The notes: generated by a model not told the origin, from the letters alone. Positions 1 to 14,084 are shown, counted from the first letter of the stretch. The stretch: DNA of 64,000 nt from Plasmodium malariae (GCF_900090045.1 NC_041780.1:796001-860000), one strand, 5' to 3'. A program made the numbers and translations.

Positions 1-823
1 TCTTTCCTATGGAACTGAGGTTCTATATTTGGTTCTTCAGAATTAAGTAAAAATTTGTATATATTCCATGTCTTTTTAATTTTATCATAAATATTTAATC
101 TTTTACATAATTTTTTAAAATTATGACTATATCTAACTTTATCGTAGATTTGTTTAAAAATGTCAAAAGCATTTATAGAATTATATGATTTTTGAAAACT
201 ATCATTATGTGTGTATTTATTATATGAATCGTTAAGAATATCATTATCAGTATTTCTTTCTCTTATGTGTTCATCAAAAATATTATCATGTGTGTATTTT
301 TTATATGGTTCTTGAAGTAAGTTAATATCAAAATTTCTTTCTCTTCGTCGTTCTTTATAATTATTATCATGTGTATATTTTTTATATGGTTTATGTAATA
401 TGTTATTATCAGTTTTTATTTTTTTTAATTGTCCTTTAAAATTGTTAGCATCTCTATTTATATCTAATATCTTATCTTTTAGAATAGTATACACTTGTTC
501 GTCGTGAGCTTTTATTTTTTCAAATAATAATCTACTTGCCCTTCCGTTTAATGATTTGTTTTTACTAATTTTATTATCTATTGATTTACAAAAAGTCGTG
601 AACTAAAAATTAAGATATATATAATCAATTTATAAAAATTAAATTTATTTACTTAAAAATAAAACATTCATTTTAAAAAGGAAATATAAAAAAATTATAA
701 GATGAAAAAAATTCTAAAATTTTAAGTTTTCCTTACCTCATATTTATATATGCAAGGCCATATTAAATACGTAAAAGCAGCTAAGGTTTTAATGAAAAAG
801 ATTTTATTTCTTCCTCCGTCCAT
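1..823 (-). CDS. Plasmodium exported protein with internal repeats, 3' end off the window
   Basis: Two-exon minus-strand gene. Exon 1 (823 down to 737) encodes 29 residues starting MDGGRNKIFFIKTLAAFTYL, a hydrophobic signal-like peptide, and ends at a GTAAGG donor. The 134-nt intron ends at TTTTTAG; exon 2 begins at 602 in phase 0 and stays open to base 1, so the C-terminus is missing. A canonical PEXEL motif (R-x-L-x-E, read as RLLFE) lies at residues 53-57 (bases 519-533), the placement expected for export into the red cell. Further on, three imperfect copies of a unit of about 28 residues carry the core YKKYTHDN. Exon 1 and the SRLL motif match the layout of the next gene at 5.7-6.7 kb, so the two are probably relatives. 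Function unknown. I chose this start because it gives a signal peptide and an in-phase splice. Confidence 0.85.
200..395 (-). repeat. Three imperfect coding repeats (about 28 residues) in exported protein
   Basis: Inside exon 2 of the left-edge gene the translated core PYKKYTHDN, PYKKYTHDN, SYNKYTHND recurs at intervals of about 28 residues, separated by charged E/R-rich linkers containing RERN. The nucleotide copies are visible on the plus strand as the recurring ATTATCATGTGT-type string. Repeats of this kind are common in exported and surface proteins of malaria parasites and often vary in number between strains. Confidence 0.7.
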
Positions 824-3800
824 CGGTTCTTTAAAGATGGTAAATAGTTACTTTAATAAAAAATTGTTTAGCTACATATTAGGAATAATTTGTAATTATT
901 TGACATAAGTTTTTTAGTTAAATAATTTTTTTTCTTTTGTAACTTCAAAATTTTCAAAATTTTTATTATATTGATCTATCTCAAATATATTTACAATGAA
1001 GTTTTTTAAGGTTTAGAACATAAAAAAAAATACATTAAAAACATTATAGGAAATATTTTATATATAAGAAAACTATTTAAAATAGTTCAATTATAAAAAA
1101 TAAATTTTAAATTGAAAAAGTAGAACAAAACGTTAAAAAAATAGTTTTTATGTTTTTTCATTTTCAAATTCAACAATGTTTATAATAATGTTGAAAAGAA
1201 AAAAAACATACATACATATAAATATTGAATATATGATTTCCGGTCATATTATATTGTCAGTTAATGTTGTACATTAAGTTGTCCGGGGCAAATTATTAAA
1301 ATAGCGAATTTATTATTTTATACATATAAATAAATCATGTGGAAACATTAATATTTTAAAATAAATATTTTTCTTTAAAATTATTTAATCTTTTCAAAAA
1401 TTTCTTAAGTTTTAAGATAAATAATGTTTTTTTAAAATTATTCAAAATAAAAAAAATATATATAGATGCAAAAACTGAAAGAATAAGGCAATAATAATAA
1501 TTTTAGAAGCTCTATTTCATTCATAAGCCATATTATTTATAATAAATATATAAAAGTCAAATAAAATATATATCTATATTATGTTAAAAATATAAGACCA
1601 CTAGGACATGATTTGCATATTTGTTTTTTAACTTAAAGTTCCCTTTTTGTTGTTGTATCATATGTGATAAAGTTAAAGCTTATATTTTTTTTAAAAAAGG
1701 TTAACAGTATTTCATATATAATTTGGGGTTTATAAAATACATTGAATTAAGATAAACTTAATATTAAAAAAAAAGTGAAAATGAAAATTTTTAAAATAAA
1801 AACAAAATCCTCTTAAAAATATGGATACAGTAAATATATAAAATATTAAGTTGTGTTAACTGTATATAAAAAGAAAGGTAATATAATAAATGCAATATAT
1901 ACATGTATACATATTTACAATGTTATAAAGAATTTATATTTAGTTATTTCGTTGGTAAAACAAATATTGTATTGGGGATTGCTTATTTGTTATTTTATAT
2001 TATGTTACAAAAATTTAAGATTGATTAGAAGGGGTTTTAGTATTACTGTTTAACTTAAATATAAGGAACGAATTAAAGATTAGGTAACTGACGCTTTATA
2101 TAAAAAAAAAAAAAAATTGACCAAGAAATAAAATAAAGAATTATTAATTAAAATTATATGTAATAATAACAGCTTTACAAAAAATTAAAAGGCCATTAAA
2201 AAATTTTAATCTTTTCATGTGATATACTTTGTCCATAATTTCTTCCATTATATTTTAATAGAATTGTGCGTTATTTATATTTTACACACAAGGAGACGAT
2301 AATGAATATTGTTTATTCTTTTTCGTTTAATGTTCCTATAATAATTCACTACCAATTTTAATTGTGTGTTAGATATGTATATTCATGTTTATCATTATTT
2401 TTGTTTTTGTTGTTGTTTAGGATGAATAACTATAGTTAAATGGATGAATCTTAAATTATATGACTTATCCTTTTTAATTATAAATATTTATTATAATTAT
2501 ATGGTAAATGTTACAATAATATAAATGTATTTTTAAACCATAAAAATGTTTTAGAACAAAATGTGGTGATATCTCTTTAAAAATATAATGCAAATATATC
2601 TCATTTAGAATACTTAATTGTATATATCTTAGTATCATTGTTATTGTGAATTTTAAAAATTTGCGAGTATTATGATATAAATAATTATAATTTTTAAATT
2701 TGTTTAAAATTTTGTTTTCCACTACAAATGATAAATCTGATACATATACAAGTAAGATTTTTATAAAAATTTATTTAATGCTAAAATGTTTAGAAATTAA
2801 AAGTGCAAATTTATGTAAATAATATACGAAGTTGTTATGTATAAACTATAAGGCATAATCTGAATTCTAAGTAGTAAACCATAAATCAGTCGAAAACTAT
2901 AAAATCTTAGAGTAGGGTTCAATATAATAAAGCCATAATGTGGATTAAATATTACATTTCGAAATTATTACATTCATAAATTCTAAAGGTAAACGATGAT
3001 TTAATATTATTAAGTTAAATGAGGCAAAATTAAATACGTTAATCCTTATTTTTATTTATTATGTATTTGAAATATAAAAATGGATATCAATTTAATTAAA
3101 CATTTAAAAAAAAGATTTATGAAATAAAAAAACACATCGCCTGAACATAAATATAAATTAAATTAATTTAGATATAATAATTTATGTTTTTATTATTATA
3201 GTTGTTACAATGCTGAGGTGAATATATTTAAAAAGTTTATAAAATTAAAAATTAATATATTAACTAATGAAGTATATGACATTACATTAATGAAAGAACA
3301 TTTCATTCTTATAGTATGTTAATTTTAGAGTTAGTATAACTAAATAATTATAATAATTTTTATGGTTATTCACATAGAGTTCTTATAAAATAATATTTTT
3401 CCTTATGCCCATTACATTATTTGTATAATATATTCAGTAAATATGTAATACACTTAATGATCCTACGAATCTTTATGAGTTTATATATGTTATAAAATAC
3501 GAATAACAAAAGGCAAGGTTTAAACTAGATAGTATAATTAAAATGAAGTGTAAAGCAGCAAGAAAATTAATAGATACTACTATTTATTTTTCAAGTGTTT
3601 ATATGATGTTATACAAATGTGTTCTAAAATTAGGTTATTAAGAATTAAGAACTGTTTATCCATAAATTTTTATTCTCTTAAAATAGATATATATAAGATG
3701 TTATTAACAAAATTTTAACACTTTTTCCCAGTACTTCTATAACATAAAATAAAAAGAAGAAAAAATTAAAAAAAGGTAACAAGATGTTATATACTTTATA

Positions 3801-5694
3801 AAAAGTTTATTTGTAAAACAAAAATGTGCGAAATTAAATAAAAATTAAGATATGAAATTTAAATATAAATATATTTCACATCTTAGCTATTAAATGATTG
3901 AACATTTGTACAATAATAATATGTTAAATGTTTTATTTGAATAAATATTATATTTTAACTCTTGTTACTAATTAGGAAAAATTAAAATACTGATTAAATA
4001 ATTATATTTATAAATGTTAAATTATGCAACTTTAACCGTTTTAACTTTTTATAATAGCCCTTTTGGATCATTTTAACTTATATTTCTTAAATATTCCATA
4101 ATATATAAATCTACCATTTCACTATTGTATATAGACACTAGCCACTGCAGGTTGAAGTTTTACTATGCAACGAATGAAATGCACAAGTTCAGTATATATT
4201 ATTTCTAATTACATTTGTAAACAGAATTTCCTTTTTCTTTGTTTTTTTACTGAATTAATAATAAAATAATTGGATAAATAATGAAAATAAAATTTTAATT
4301 TTATATACATTTAGAATAAATATTTTAGGACTAATCTTGTGTGTGTTCACGTAACATAGTAAATGAAAATAAGAATAAAAATACATAATAATTTCTTTAA
4401 AATAAATATACGAGATAAAAAAAAAAAAAATTCAACTATATAATTTATTTCGTTCATTCCGCTTATATTATTAAGATATTGTAGATATGGTATATATTAA
4501 AATAGATAATTAAATATTTGTCAATGCGAAATGTTAAATTTATGAGTTTATTAAATTTTACGTTATATATGTTGACCTCAAGATTTACTTCTATACAAAA
4601 ACAAATTTACAAAGCATAAAGTAAGGAGTGTACATATTTATTAAATATGAAGAAATATTTTAAATAACAAATATTAGAAAAAAGTGAACAGATATAATGT
4701 TTTAAAGGCGTAACAAAATGTAACTTGTAGGCAATAAAAAATTAACATTTGTATTTTTACTGAAGGGATACTTGTTAGTGCTACAAGTTCAAATTTTTTA
4801 TAACAGAATGTGGAAATATATGTATATATATATGAATATTGAATCTCTGTGTTTTATATAATTCTCGAATAAATAGAAAAATGTTAGTGTGTGTGCATGT
4901 AATATATATAGTTGAAAGTTTTTATGAATAATATTATGTAAAAAAATGAAGAAGTGAAAAAGTAAAGAACATGTATTATTATATTGTGAGCAAATATTTG
5001 AATTAGAAACTGATACAAATATGACAAAAAATAAATAATTCTGTATAATAAAATTAATGTATTTTTAAATATATAAAATGATAATTATATATGACGATGG
5101 TAAACTAAAGAAAATTGATGAATTTATTAAATTATAATAAAATAATCTTATATATATAAGTTGCCTTAAATAAGCAAGAAAAAAGAAGACCATAAATAGG
5201 GCCTTAATAAATGTTAATAATAACATTAATATATTTAGATTTATAAGAATAATAGTAAAATTTAATTACTGGTTAAAATATGTTTTTAAAAGAACAAAAA
5301 ATAAAAATTTATTTTCTGAATGTAATACATATAATTTATTTTATTAATACAAATTGTGCTTTTATCTCACAAATATAACTAATAAATATATGATTATTAA
5401 TCTTACAAACACATTAAATAAAAAAACAAAAAAAAAATTGTTTAGTAAGTACATTTTATTTCAATAATTACAAAATTTAATGAATTCCATAAGGAATTAA
5501 AACAGAAATTCTCCATATACCTTTAGTACGAATATCAAATTATATCATATAAATTGTGTAAAAAAAATAAGAGAAAACAAAAGTCATATATCATATTTTT
5601 ATTAAAATTTTATACACTCACTCCTAAGCTTATATAATTTTAGGTTTACAATAATACTTACATTAAATTCAATTAATTTTACAAATAGTTTTTT
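824..5694. other. A+T-rich intergenic region, no gene recognised
   Basis: Almost 4.9 kb between the first exported gene and the stop of the second. Both genes are on the minus strand, so the left part is upstream sequence of the first gene and the right end is 3' flank of the second. All reading frames are broken frequently; the longest open stretches (near 1853-2053 plus and 2474-2722 minus) are low-complexity, lack a splice layout and resemble no family I know. A short G+C blip, TCCGGGGC, lies near 1281-1290. No RNA gene seen. Confidence 0.6.
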
Positions 5695-6673
5695 TCATTT
5701 TCTATTCCAAAATCTATTGAGATCATATTGTGCTTTTTTAATTTTAGCCATTTTACTATTTTTAATTAATACAAAACCAAAATAAAATGCTATAAAAAAG
5801 CCCAAGAAACAGGATATATTTGTTAGGGTTCCAATATTTACCACTTTATAGAATAAAAATAACATTGTAACTAACATAAATACGGATAGAAACGTATGTT
5901 TCTTTATAATTTTTTTTAATCGTGAAGATATAGTTCTAGGTTTTACCTTATAATGGTTATTATAATTAGAGTTCGATGAATTTATTAACTCTGATTTAAC
6001 ATGTGCATCTGTATCTTTTAAAAATTTACAATTACCCAATATATTGGAATATTTGCTAAAACCAGAATCAGACTTCAATATGTCAAATAATTCTGGTTCA
6101 GATATATCCGATTGTGATTTGAAATCCTTATCATATTCATTAAGTGTTACATCTGATAGTTCAAAATCATCATCAAATTCGGACATACAAGATGGTTTTT
6201 TAAAATGGTAATTATACACTAAGGCATTAGGTTCTTTTGGAAAAATTCTATCATTTAATGTTACATTTGAACATTGTGAAAAATTAATTTCATCTTCTAA
6301 TATATCTTGTTCCATATTTTTGGAACCCGTCTGTGTTAGTCTTGAAGTAGTTCTTGGTTCTACCCGTAATAATAATCTGCTAGTCCTTTCATTTAATACA
6401 ATTCTTTTTCCTTTTTTGTTATTCCATGATTCACCAAAGGTTGCAATCTAAAAATTCATATAAATGTTCAATATTTAAAAAAAATATATTTATTTCTAAA
6501 TGTATAAAGCTTTCAAATTAAAATGCAAATATAATAGAATAACTACTAAAAGGAAAAGAATAATCTTAAATTTAATTTTTATATCTTACCTCATAAAAAT
6601 AATTCAAGTTACATATTAAAAGAATGAAGCCAACAAATATAATAAAAAATAATTTGTTATTTTTTTCAACCAT
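5695..6673 (-). CDS. Plasmodium exported protein, two exons, two C-terminal membrane segments
   Basis: Exon 1 (6673 down to 6590) encodes 28 residues starting MVEKNNKLFFIIFVGF, a signal-like hydrophobic peptide ending at a GTAAG donor. The 142-nt intron ends in TTTTTAG, and exon 2 (6447 down to 5695) is in phase 0 and adds 250 residues, 278 in all, stop TGA. The export-type motif ERTSRLLLR sits 24 residues into exon 2, exactly where the left-edge gene has RLLFE, but the fifth position is R instead of the acidic E/D/Q of the canonical PEXEL. The middle is rich in D, E and S. Two membrane spans are predicted at about residues 213-231 and 236-256, followed by a short basic tail. This is a typical exported-protein architecture of unknown function; location in the host cell or at a parasite membrane is inference. 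Confidence 0.85.
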
Positions 6674-9600
6674 GGAGAATTTACTTAGAAATGTAATATA
6701 TTTGAGAATAAAAGTAAAATTTATAGATAACTGTAAAATTTTTTTAATAATATTAAATATCAATTTGGCTATAATTTTTCTTATTTCTTATATTTTTTTT
6801 TAATATATCAATATGTGAACTTTAATAAATCTCTATAGTTATTTTTTATTATGTGATAATTTTGAAAAAACACTAAAATATACCAAATTAAAAAATATTT
6901 TAGTAAATATTCTATGTAAAATTATATATATATATATAATATATAATATCTGTTAAAAAAAAGTAATTTAAATAATTATTTAATAAATATAAAATAATTT
7001 AAATTAATAGAATTGTAAATGTAGCAAAAATATTATAAATAACATTATATAAAATGAATTAAATATAAAAAAGTATACACGAGCAAATATGTTAGTACAC
7101 GTGTATCCACTATATATAAATAAAAAAGTTGTTAATATGTATATAATAAAAAGTAAAATTTAAATAAAATAAATGGTGTTAATATTATATATTAATTACC
7201 TTAAAATTAATATTTTAAAATATATCATTTATAATTATGTAAAACGAACATTTTAAAAATTTTTATGAAGTATAAATATGTTTTTTAATACAGTACCTGT
7301 TATAGCAGTAGTAACAAAAAGAAAATGTAATAGATAGGAATGATCTAATTAATATAACTTACAAATTATACAATAATAGTATTAAATAATTTATATTCAA
7401 AAAATTAATGAAAAATATAACGTATAAAACATACAGTTATATTTAATTTTGTACACATTTATGCTGTGTAAATTAATGTTATATATTTATCAAGATTAAA
7501 ATGAATAATACAAATTTTAGTAATAAATTTTTTTTTACATATATATTTCCCTTAAATTCATGAATTCGAATATTAATAATATTAGAACTAGAAATTCTTA
7601 TAACATCTTAATTATATTTTATATGAATTTCCTTGTTAATAAAATATTAGAAAAAGTGAATAAAATATTAAAAAAAAATAAAATTATATAATTAATAGAA
7701 TGCGTATTTTTAATGTTTAATAACATATTAAAAGGTAGGAAAATTTTTTTTATAATAAAAAAGAACATAAAAATTAAATTAAAAACAATTAAAAGCTTAT
7801 GTTACGGTATAACTGATTAAAAATTATTACATTATGAAATGAAAATTTATGATCTTTTTTTTATTTGCTATATTATATATTTTTTTACCTGTTTTCATAT
7901 TACTATAATAAATTAACAACAAATTTATTAGAAGAATAGAATATAGTTAAAGAATATCATATAATTATCAAGAATGAATAAAATACTATGTATTAAAATT
8001 TTTTTTTATTTTACAAGTTTTGAACTTTAACGTGTATATCTTATATAATAGGTTAATTTAAAAGATTAATTTTTCTTATTTTCTCCATAATAATTGTATG
8101 TAGAAAAAATAATATTCAGTTTTTCTAATAATTATGCAACATATATTTAATATATTCACGTTATAACCCTGAAGGAAATAATAGTCTAATGCGTTTTTTT
8201 TTTAAAGAATATAATTTGTTGTAGATATTATATATTTACACATAACCTTTTTATTATCATGTAGATAAAAAAGAGTATTTTATACTTTTTCTTATTTAAA
8301 ACATATTCATGAGTGTATACTTGGTTTTCCATTTAAAAATTTGAACAAAATCGTTAGTTTCAAATTGTTTTAAATAATATAGTAAAAACTGGAATTTGTT
8401 AGACAAATAACTTTCGGTGTTAAAAAACCTAATTTAATGAATAAATTGCAATTTATTGATTATTTTCATTTATAAAGCACTGCATTATTATATAACTTTG
8501 AACTTTAAATAACTCATAAATTTTCATTTTTATTTTTATTAGTAAGTATTATCTAAATCAAATTTTTATATAATGATTATTCTTCAAAAGAATGAATATA
8601 ATGATTCGCTCGGTATTTTTGTGCTTTTCAATTTTTAGAAGCTTCTATTTTAAAAATTAAAACAATTTATATAAACTGATCTCATATATTAATTTATTCA
8701 ATGAAACATTCAATATATTGTTTCTTCTTGTGACATATAAATAAGATAAAACTTAAAAATATTCTACGAAAATATGTTGCAGTTCTGACAATGAATAAAC
8801 ATATTTTATGTTTCTTTAAAATATTCAATATTTAACCATGAATTTAAACAATTTTTTATTTACTTCTTTATGGAATAAAAAGGTAGGTTTCCATATAATA
8901 TATACGTTATAAATTTATGTGGTGACTTTTAAACAAATCTTTAATTATAATGTTTTTTTATTTTTGTTGTTCTAGACAAAGACTTGTAAAATAATTCATA
9001 TTTTGACAAAATTATTTTCATTTTATCATCTGACATAAAAGTTGTTATATAAATGATATATACTTAATGAAAATAATAAAAAGAACACTTGCAAAAGTAG
9101 TAACAAAAAATTGTTATTTCTTTTTATTAAGGTTAACAACATTATTTTTATATAGTTTAATTAACGAAAAGACACCTTGGATTTGTAATTTACACCTTGT
9201 TTACATATATGAATAATGATACATTAAAAAATATAATAATATAACTACTTTATTTAGCATTACGTTTGAAAGAAAATAACTTAAAACATACTTTTACTTG
9301 ATTGTATTTATTAAAATAATAAATATATAATTTATATAATGCTTAAAATAGAATTTTTTCCGTTGCTTCAAATAATATTTTTATGTAAAATAATTTTTGA
9401 TAATCCACGAAAATTAAACCTTATAAATAACATTATGTGTAGCTATAAATAAATATATAAAAAAGAAACAAATTTATTTATTATATTCCTTTGTTGCAGC
9501 TATTCTTTTATTTTGTTATTTCTTTTTCTTTTTTTTTTTTTTGTTTTTTCATTTAATAGATGCTACTTTTTATAAGGTACACATTGTATAATTCAGTAGT

Positions 9601-12415
9601 AAATATTAAAAATAATTTGTTAAAGGCAAAAATGGAAGAATATAATATCATTATAGATTTGGGAAAAATATTTGGACCCAAAATTTATTAGATATTTAAT
9701 AAGAATATATGTTGAAAGTATAAGGATTACATAGTAACAAAATATATAAAAAAAGAAAATAAAAAAAATATTTAAGTGTGAATATTTAGAAATAAATTAT
9801 TAAAAAGTAAATACTATGTTATATATTGATCTAAATAAAAATACCTCTCATAATAATTTAATTTTCTAATATATAAAAATAAGAAATATCTTAGTAAAAA
9901 ACATAATATAAAGATTTATGTATTACATCAAAATTAAATATAGGATAGTGATTGATGGAAAGAACATTTTAAACTTTAATCACAAGCAATTATAAGATGA
10001 CATTATGATGTATACGATAAATACAACCAGCTATATAATAAAAATGATAATAAATTGAAAACACCATATATAGGAGAGAATTTTTGTAGAACAAATAGAC
10101 ACAAAATAATAGCATTATTCTTAAAATTTTATTGATGAATTATTGGATATTCAAAGAATAAACACAAAAAGGGGTATAATAAAACAAAAGATAAATGAAT
10201 AAAAGTTATATTATTAGAATTATCAATATAACACTAGTATGAAAAAAAAAAAAAATTAAATTAACAAATAGTTCTAATTACTAAATGATTTATCTGGTCT
10301 CCCTTACTAAGCAATTACTGCGTTTAACAACAATATTCGTTATGACATTATATTTAGTTAACAAATAATTCATTAATGCTAAGGATATTGTGGAAGTAAA
10401 ATACTTGAAAAGTTGAAATAATATTACTATAAAGGAATAATAATTCTCTTCATGAACCATACATAGCATATACATAAAATAATAAAAATTATATATATGA
10501 AATATAGGAGTAAAAATTTTGTTAATAAATATTAGAATAGCGATAAACATGTTCTCTAATATAATTGTTTTATATATATTATGTTCTTTGAGGAAAAATT
10601 CAACACATATAAAAATTTTATTTGTTCTTAAATTATATTTAACATTTCTATGTGTGTATATAGTTCTAATATAAATTATTATTTACACTGAATAATTTAC
10701 ATGTTAAATTATTATTTTATAAGAAGTCAATATATTTTAAAAAATATATATGGAATCACATTTATCAATAGAGATAATTTGTATATATAATTTTTTTAAA
10801 ATAATATTTATAAATTTATGTTAACAAATTGAAGTTATAAATACATACACTTCTATTTACTTTTAATACATAGTTAAACATCCCAGAAGTATATTTTATT
10901 TAAATAAAGAACATTGGTAGCTGGATAAACCTTAAATATGAGTAGTTTTGTCATTTAAATAACTAGCTTTTTCAAATTCGTTGTTTATACATATATATTT
11001 AAAAAAAGAAAACAAAAATAATATAAACAGAGGATTTTTCACAATAATATTAAGCATAATAATAGAGAAAGAATAAACGAGACAATGAAAATTAATCTTA
11101 ATTATTAATTTTAATGAATGGGAAAATAAATGAAGTTAATCGTAGTAGTAATGTGTAACCAAATAAAAAATTATAAAAATTACAAATTAAATTCTGTCAG
11201 CATATAAAAAAATATCAATTTGTAAAACCAATAATATTAGAATTAAAACAAAAAGAAAAAAAAAAAAAAATGAGGGAATATTTATCATATAAGTATGATA
11301 AATAATAATCTAATCAAACTGTGTAAATAGTAAAAATATTAATAATTAGAGTTTATATGATAACTACAATATGAAACATAAACTATCTATTTTCATCATT
11401 AATATCTTTTGCTATGAATGAAATCACTGCAATATATTAAATTTATGGACTATTTAACAGCCGTTAATTATTATTCCATAAAATAAAAGACATCCAACTG
11501 TAAAGTTGTATACAGTTCAAAATATAAGGGAATAAAGAATATATATATATATATATACATACGTGTGTACGAAGAAATTTAAGTGAATAGGCCTTTTCTG
11601 TTTTTTGTAATTATATATAACTAAAACCATGTTTAATAGAAAATTATTTAAACGGAAAGTATTATTCATAATAATGTACCTTATTTGTTCATACTAAAAA
11701 TTTACAATTCTAGAATAATTTTATGTAGTTTAATTTCATAAGCCATATTATTAAATATAAAATTTACTCTTCAAAATACTTGAAAATAATTCTTAAAATA
11801 GTATTTAATAAACAACATTTTGAAAAATTTTCTCAAATAGTATAGTGGGAATGTTCAAATAATTCAACTGTAAGAAATCAAATTTCCATTTATTTTTATC
11901 ACGTTGGTTAATCTGTACAAAAATTGTGTATGCATTATTGAAATATGCACTCTCAAAAATACAGTGTAACTTCTTAAAAATATTTCGAATTTTAAATAGA
12001 AGATTCCATTCATTAATTACTAGATATAAGTTATATAAAATAATTACCCCTTCCGTACATACATATATTAGTGCTATTCTATTTTTTTAATTTTTAGTTA
12101 TTTTTCATTTCGCCTGTTGTATGTAATTGTTCGTCTTTATAGTATTCATTAAAATCAATTAATATTAATTTAAATAACACAGTAATTATTAAAAGTAATA
12201 ATAATATATTTTAACTTTATATTTCCCTGTGTTCATATGTTGTAGTAAGCACATCACTTCCATTATTTGTGTTATAATAACAAAGTTTAAATATTATAAC
12301 TTTTACAATAATTAATATATTTTTGTAGCCCAAATTAATAATATCATGTTTTTCATTTATATGGATTAATAAATAACTATGAATATTATGAGATTAATTA
12401 AAAAAATAAATAAAA

Positions 12416-12461
<46 letters not shown>

Positions 12462-12729
12462 TTATACGAGTTGCATGTCCGCATATTGTATAATTAATTA
12501 TTAAGTTGTCAGACTTCTTATTTATTATCTTCATTAAAATGGAATTCATTTTCCATTATTATTACATATATAGCTTTTTTTTTTTTAATTCACTTTATAA
12601 GAATTTCTTAACGAATCAATGTATAACGGATATATTATATTTTCTATGAATTTTTACATAATGCATTTTTTTTTTTTGCTAGCTTTAATTATTGCGTCAT
12701 AAAGAAAATTTGTTCTTAATTAAAATTTT
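6674..12729. other. A+T-rich intergenic region, no gene recognised
   Basis: About 6 kb. The left end is upstream sequence of the minus-strand exported gene and the right end leads into the lysophospholipase pseudogene. I see no intact gene, no recognisable relic and no structural RNA. It contains a short (TA)n run near 11542-11558 and a long one at 12418-12459. A minus-strand open stretch at 10290-10550 encodes a hydrophobic low-complexity peptide that I do not regard as a gene. Confidence 0.6.
12418..12459. repeat. (TA)n microsatellite, about 42 nt
   Basis: Uninterrupted alternating TA dinucleotides about 515 nt upstream of the lysophospholipase pseudogene start. Such tracts are frequent in Plasmodium intergenic DNA and are length-polymorphic. 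Confidence 0.95.
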
Positions 12730-12965
12730 TCGATATAATTCTGTGTTTGTATTTTTATTTTATTTTGCTTTATATTATTTTATATCATTTTATATTATAT
12801 TATTCTGTTTTATTTTATTCTGTTGTATTTTATTTTGTTCTATTTTATCCCGTTGTATTTTATTTAGTTTTATATTATGATGTTTTATTTTACTTTATAT
12901 TATTTTGTTTCATTTTTCTTCATGGTTATTTTGTTTTTTATGATTGTTTTATTTTATTTTTTAAT
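12730..12965. repeat. T-rich minisatellite-like tract of TTTTA/TTTTGT pentamers and decamers
   Basis: A strongly strand-asymmetric stretch made of imperfect units such as TATTTTATTTTGT and TATTTTATTCTGT, with very few A runs and almost no G except inside TGT. It ends right before the ATG of the lysophospholipase pseudogene (12974). Because TTTTA-type units avoid stop codons, two plus-strand frames stay open here; they encode only F/Y/L/I-rich low-complexity peptide and are not genes. Confidence 0.75.
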
Positions 12966-12973
12966 TTTTTATA

Positions 12974-14084
12974 ATGACTGCATGTGAATTACAGAATGAA
13001 AAAAAGACATTCATTAGATTAGATGGACAGCCAAAAATTGATTCATTTTATAATAAGGATGGTTTATTATTGAGAACATATGGATGGCTTGTAAGAAATG
13101 TCATAGGTATTATATATTAATTCATGGTTTACAATCACATGCAAGAATGTCCTTTTTAAAACATAACGTCGAAATTGTAAATAATGATAAGGTTCTATTA
13201 AAAGATGAAAATAATTTTCATGTTTATAAAGACGGTTGAATAGAACATTTTAACAATGATAGATATTCAATATTTGGTTTAGATTTGCAAAGACATGGAG
13301 ATTATCTGATGGATGCAACAATTTGTGTCTAAATATAAATAAATTTGATGATTTTGTTCATGATGTAATTCAATTTATTAATAAAATACATGAAACATCC
13401 AGTATAGTTGATTATGTAGATTGTACAAAATGGGATAATAGGAAGGGAAAAAAAAATAAAAACAATAATAATAGTAATAGTAATAATAAAAAACTTTCTA
13501 TTTACTTAGTTGGTTTATCAATGGGAGGAAACATTATATTACGGATATTATAACTATTAGGAAAAGTAAATAATAATAACACTTCAAACCTAAATATTAA
13601 AGGATGCATATCATTATATGGGATGATTTCTGTTGATCAATTACCATCACCTAAGTCCTTTGCATTTAACTATATCTTTATGTTAATATCAAAGTGCGCT
13701 GCAAGAATTTTTCCGACAGCTCGACTTTTATCTATATACCGTTATAAAATGTATTCATATGTTAATGATGTTCAAAATTTTGATAAAATTCGAAGCAAAA
13801 AGGGTATAACGGTTATATTTGGTTATGAACTTTTAACAGATATGTATAATTTAGAAAATGATATGAAACATATTCCTAAAGATATCCCTATACTGTTTGT
13901 TCACTCAAAACAAGACAGTGTATGTCGTTATAGAAGTGTGTCATCATTTTTTAATAGACTTAATAATGATAATAAGGAGTTACATACGTTAGAGAAAATG
14001 GATCATAAAATAGTTGTTGAGCCTGGAAATGAGAAAATTATAAAAAAAATCTTCTACTGGATTGATGGTTTACATAAGGAATAA
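12974..14084 (+). pseudogene. Lysophospholipase / PST-A alpha-beta hydrolase pseudogene
   Basis: A decayed member of the subtelomeric PST-A lysophospholipase family (alpha/beta hydrolases acting on lysophospholipids). The ATG at 12974 opens a frame containing the family stretch DSFYNKDGLLLRTYGW. The reading frame then shifts near 13110, meets a TGA near 13237, shifts again near 13305, meets a TAA at 13551, and is open from there to the TAA at 14084. Across these lesions all catalytic parts remain recognisable: an IHG oxyanion-type strand after the first shift, the nucleophile elbow GLSMGG (about 13512-13529), the acid in HSKQDSVC (about 13900) and the histidine in MDHKIVVEPG (about 14000). 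An asparagine-rich low-complexity insert precedes the nucleophile. With at least four lesions it cannot make a full enzyme. It appears to be a single-exon gene. Family call is from memory of the motif order. Confidence 0.9.

Noticed and set aside
1279..1290. Short G+C-rich string TCCGGGGC
   Set aside because: Too short, with no stem or conserved context; unlike the patch at 59.57 kb there is no adjacent inverted repeat.
10290..10550. Minus-strand open frame of 86 codons
   Set aside because: Hydrophobic low-complexity peptide with no splice layout, signal exon or recognised motif.
12692..12974. Two overlapping plus-strand open frames of 62-75 codons
   Set aside because: They are products of the TTTTA-type minisatellite, which contains few stop codons; the peptides are F/Y/L/I-rich low-complexity.
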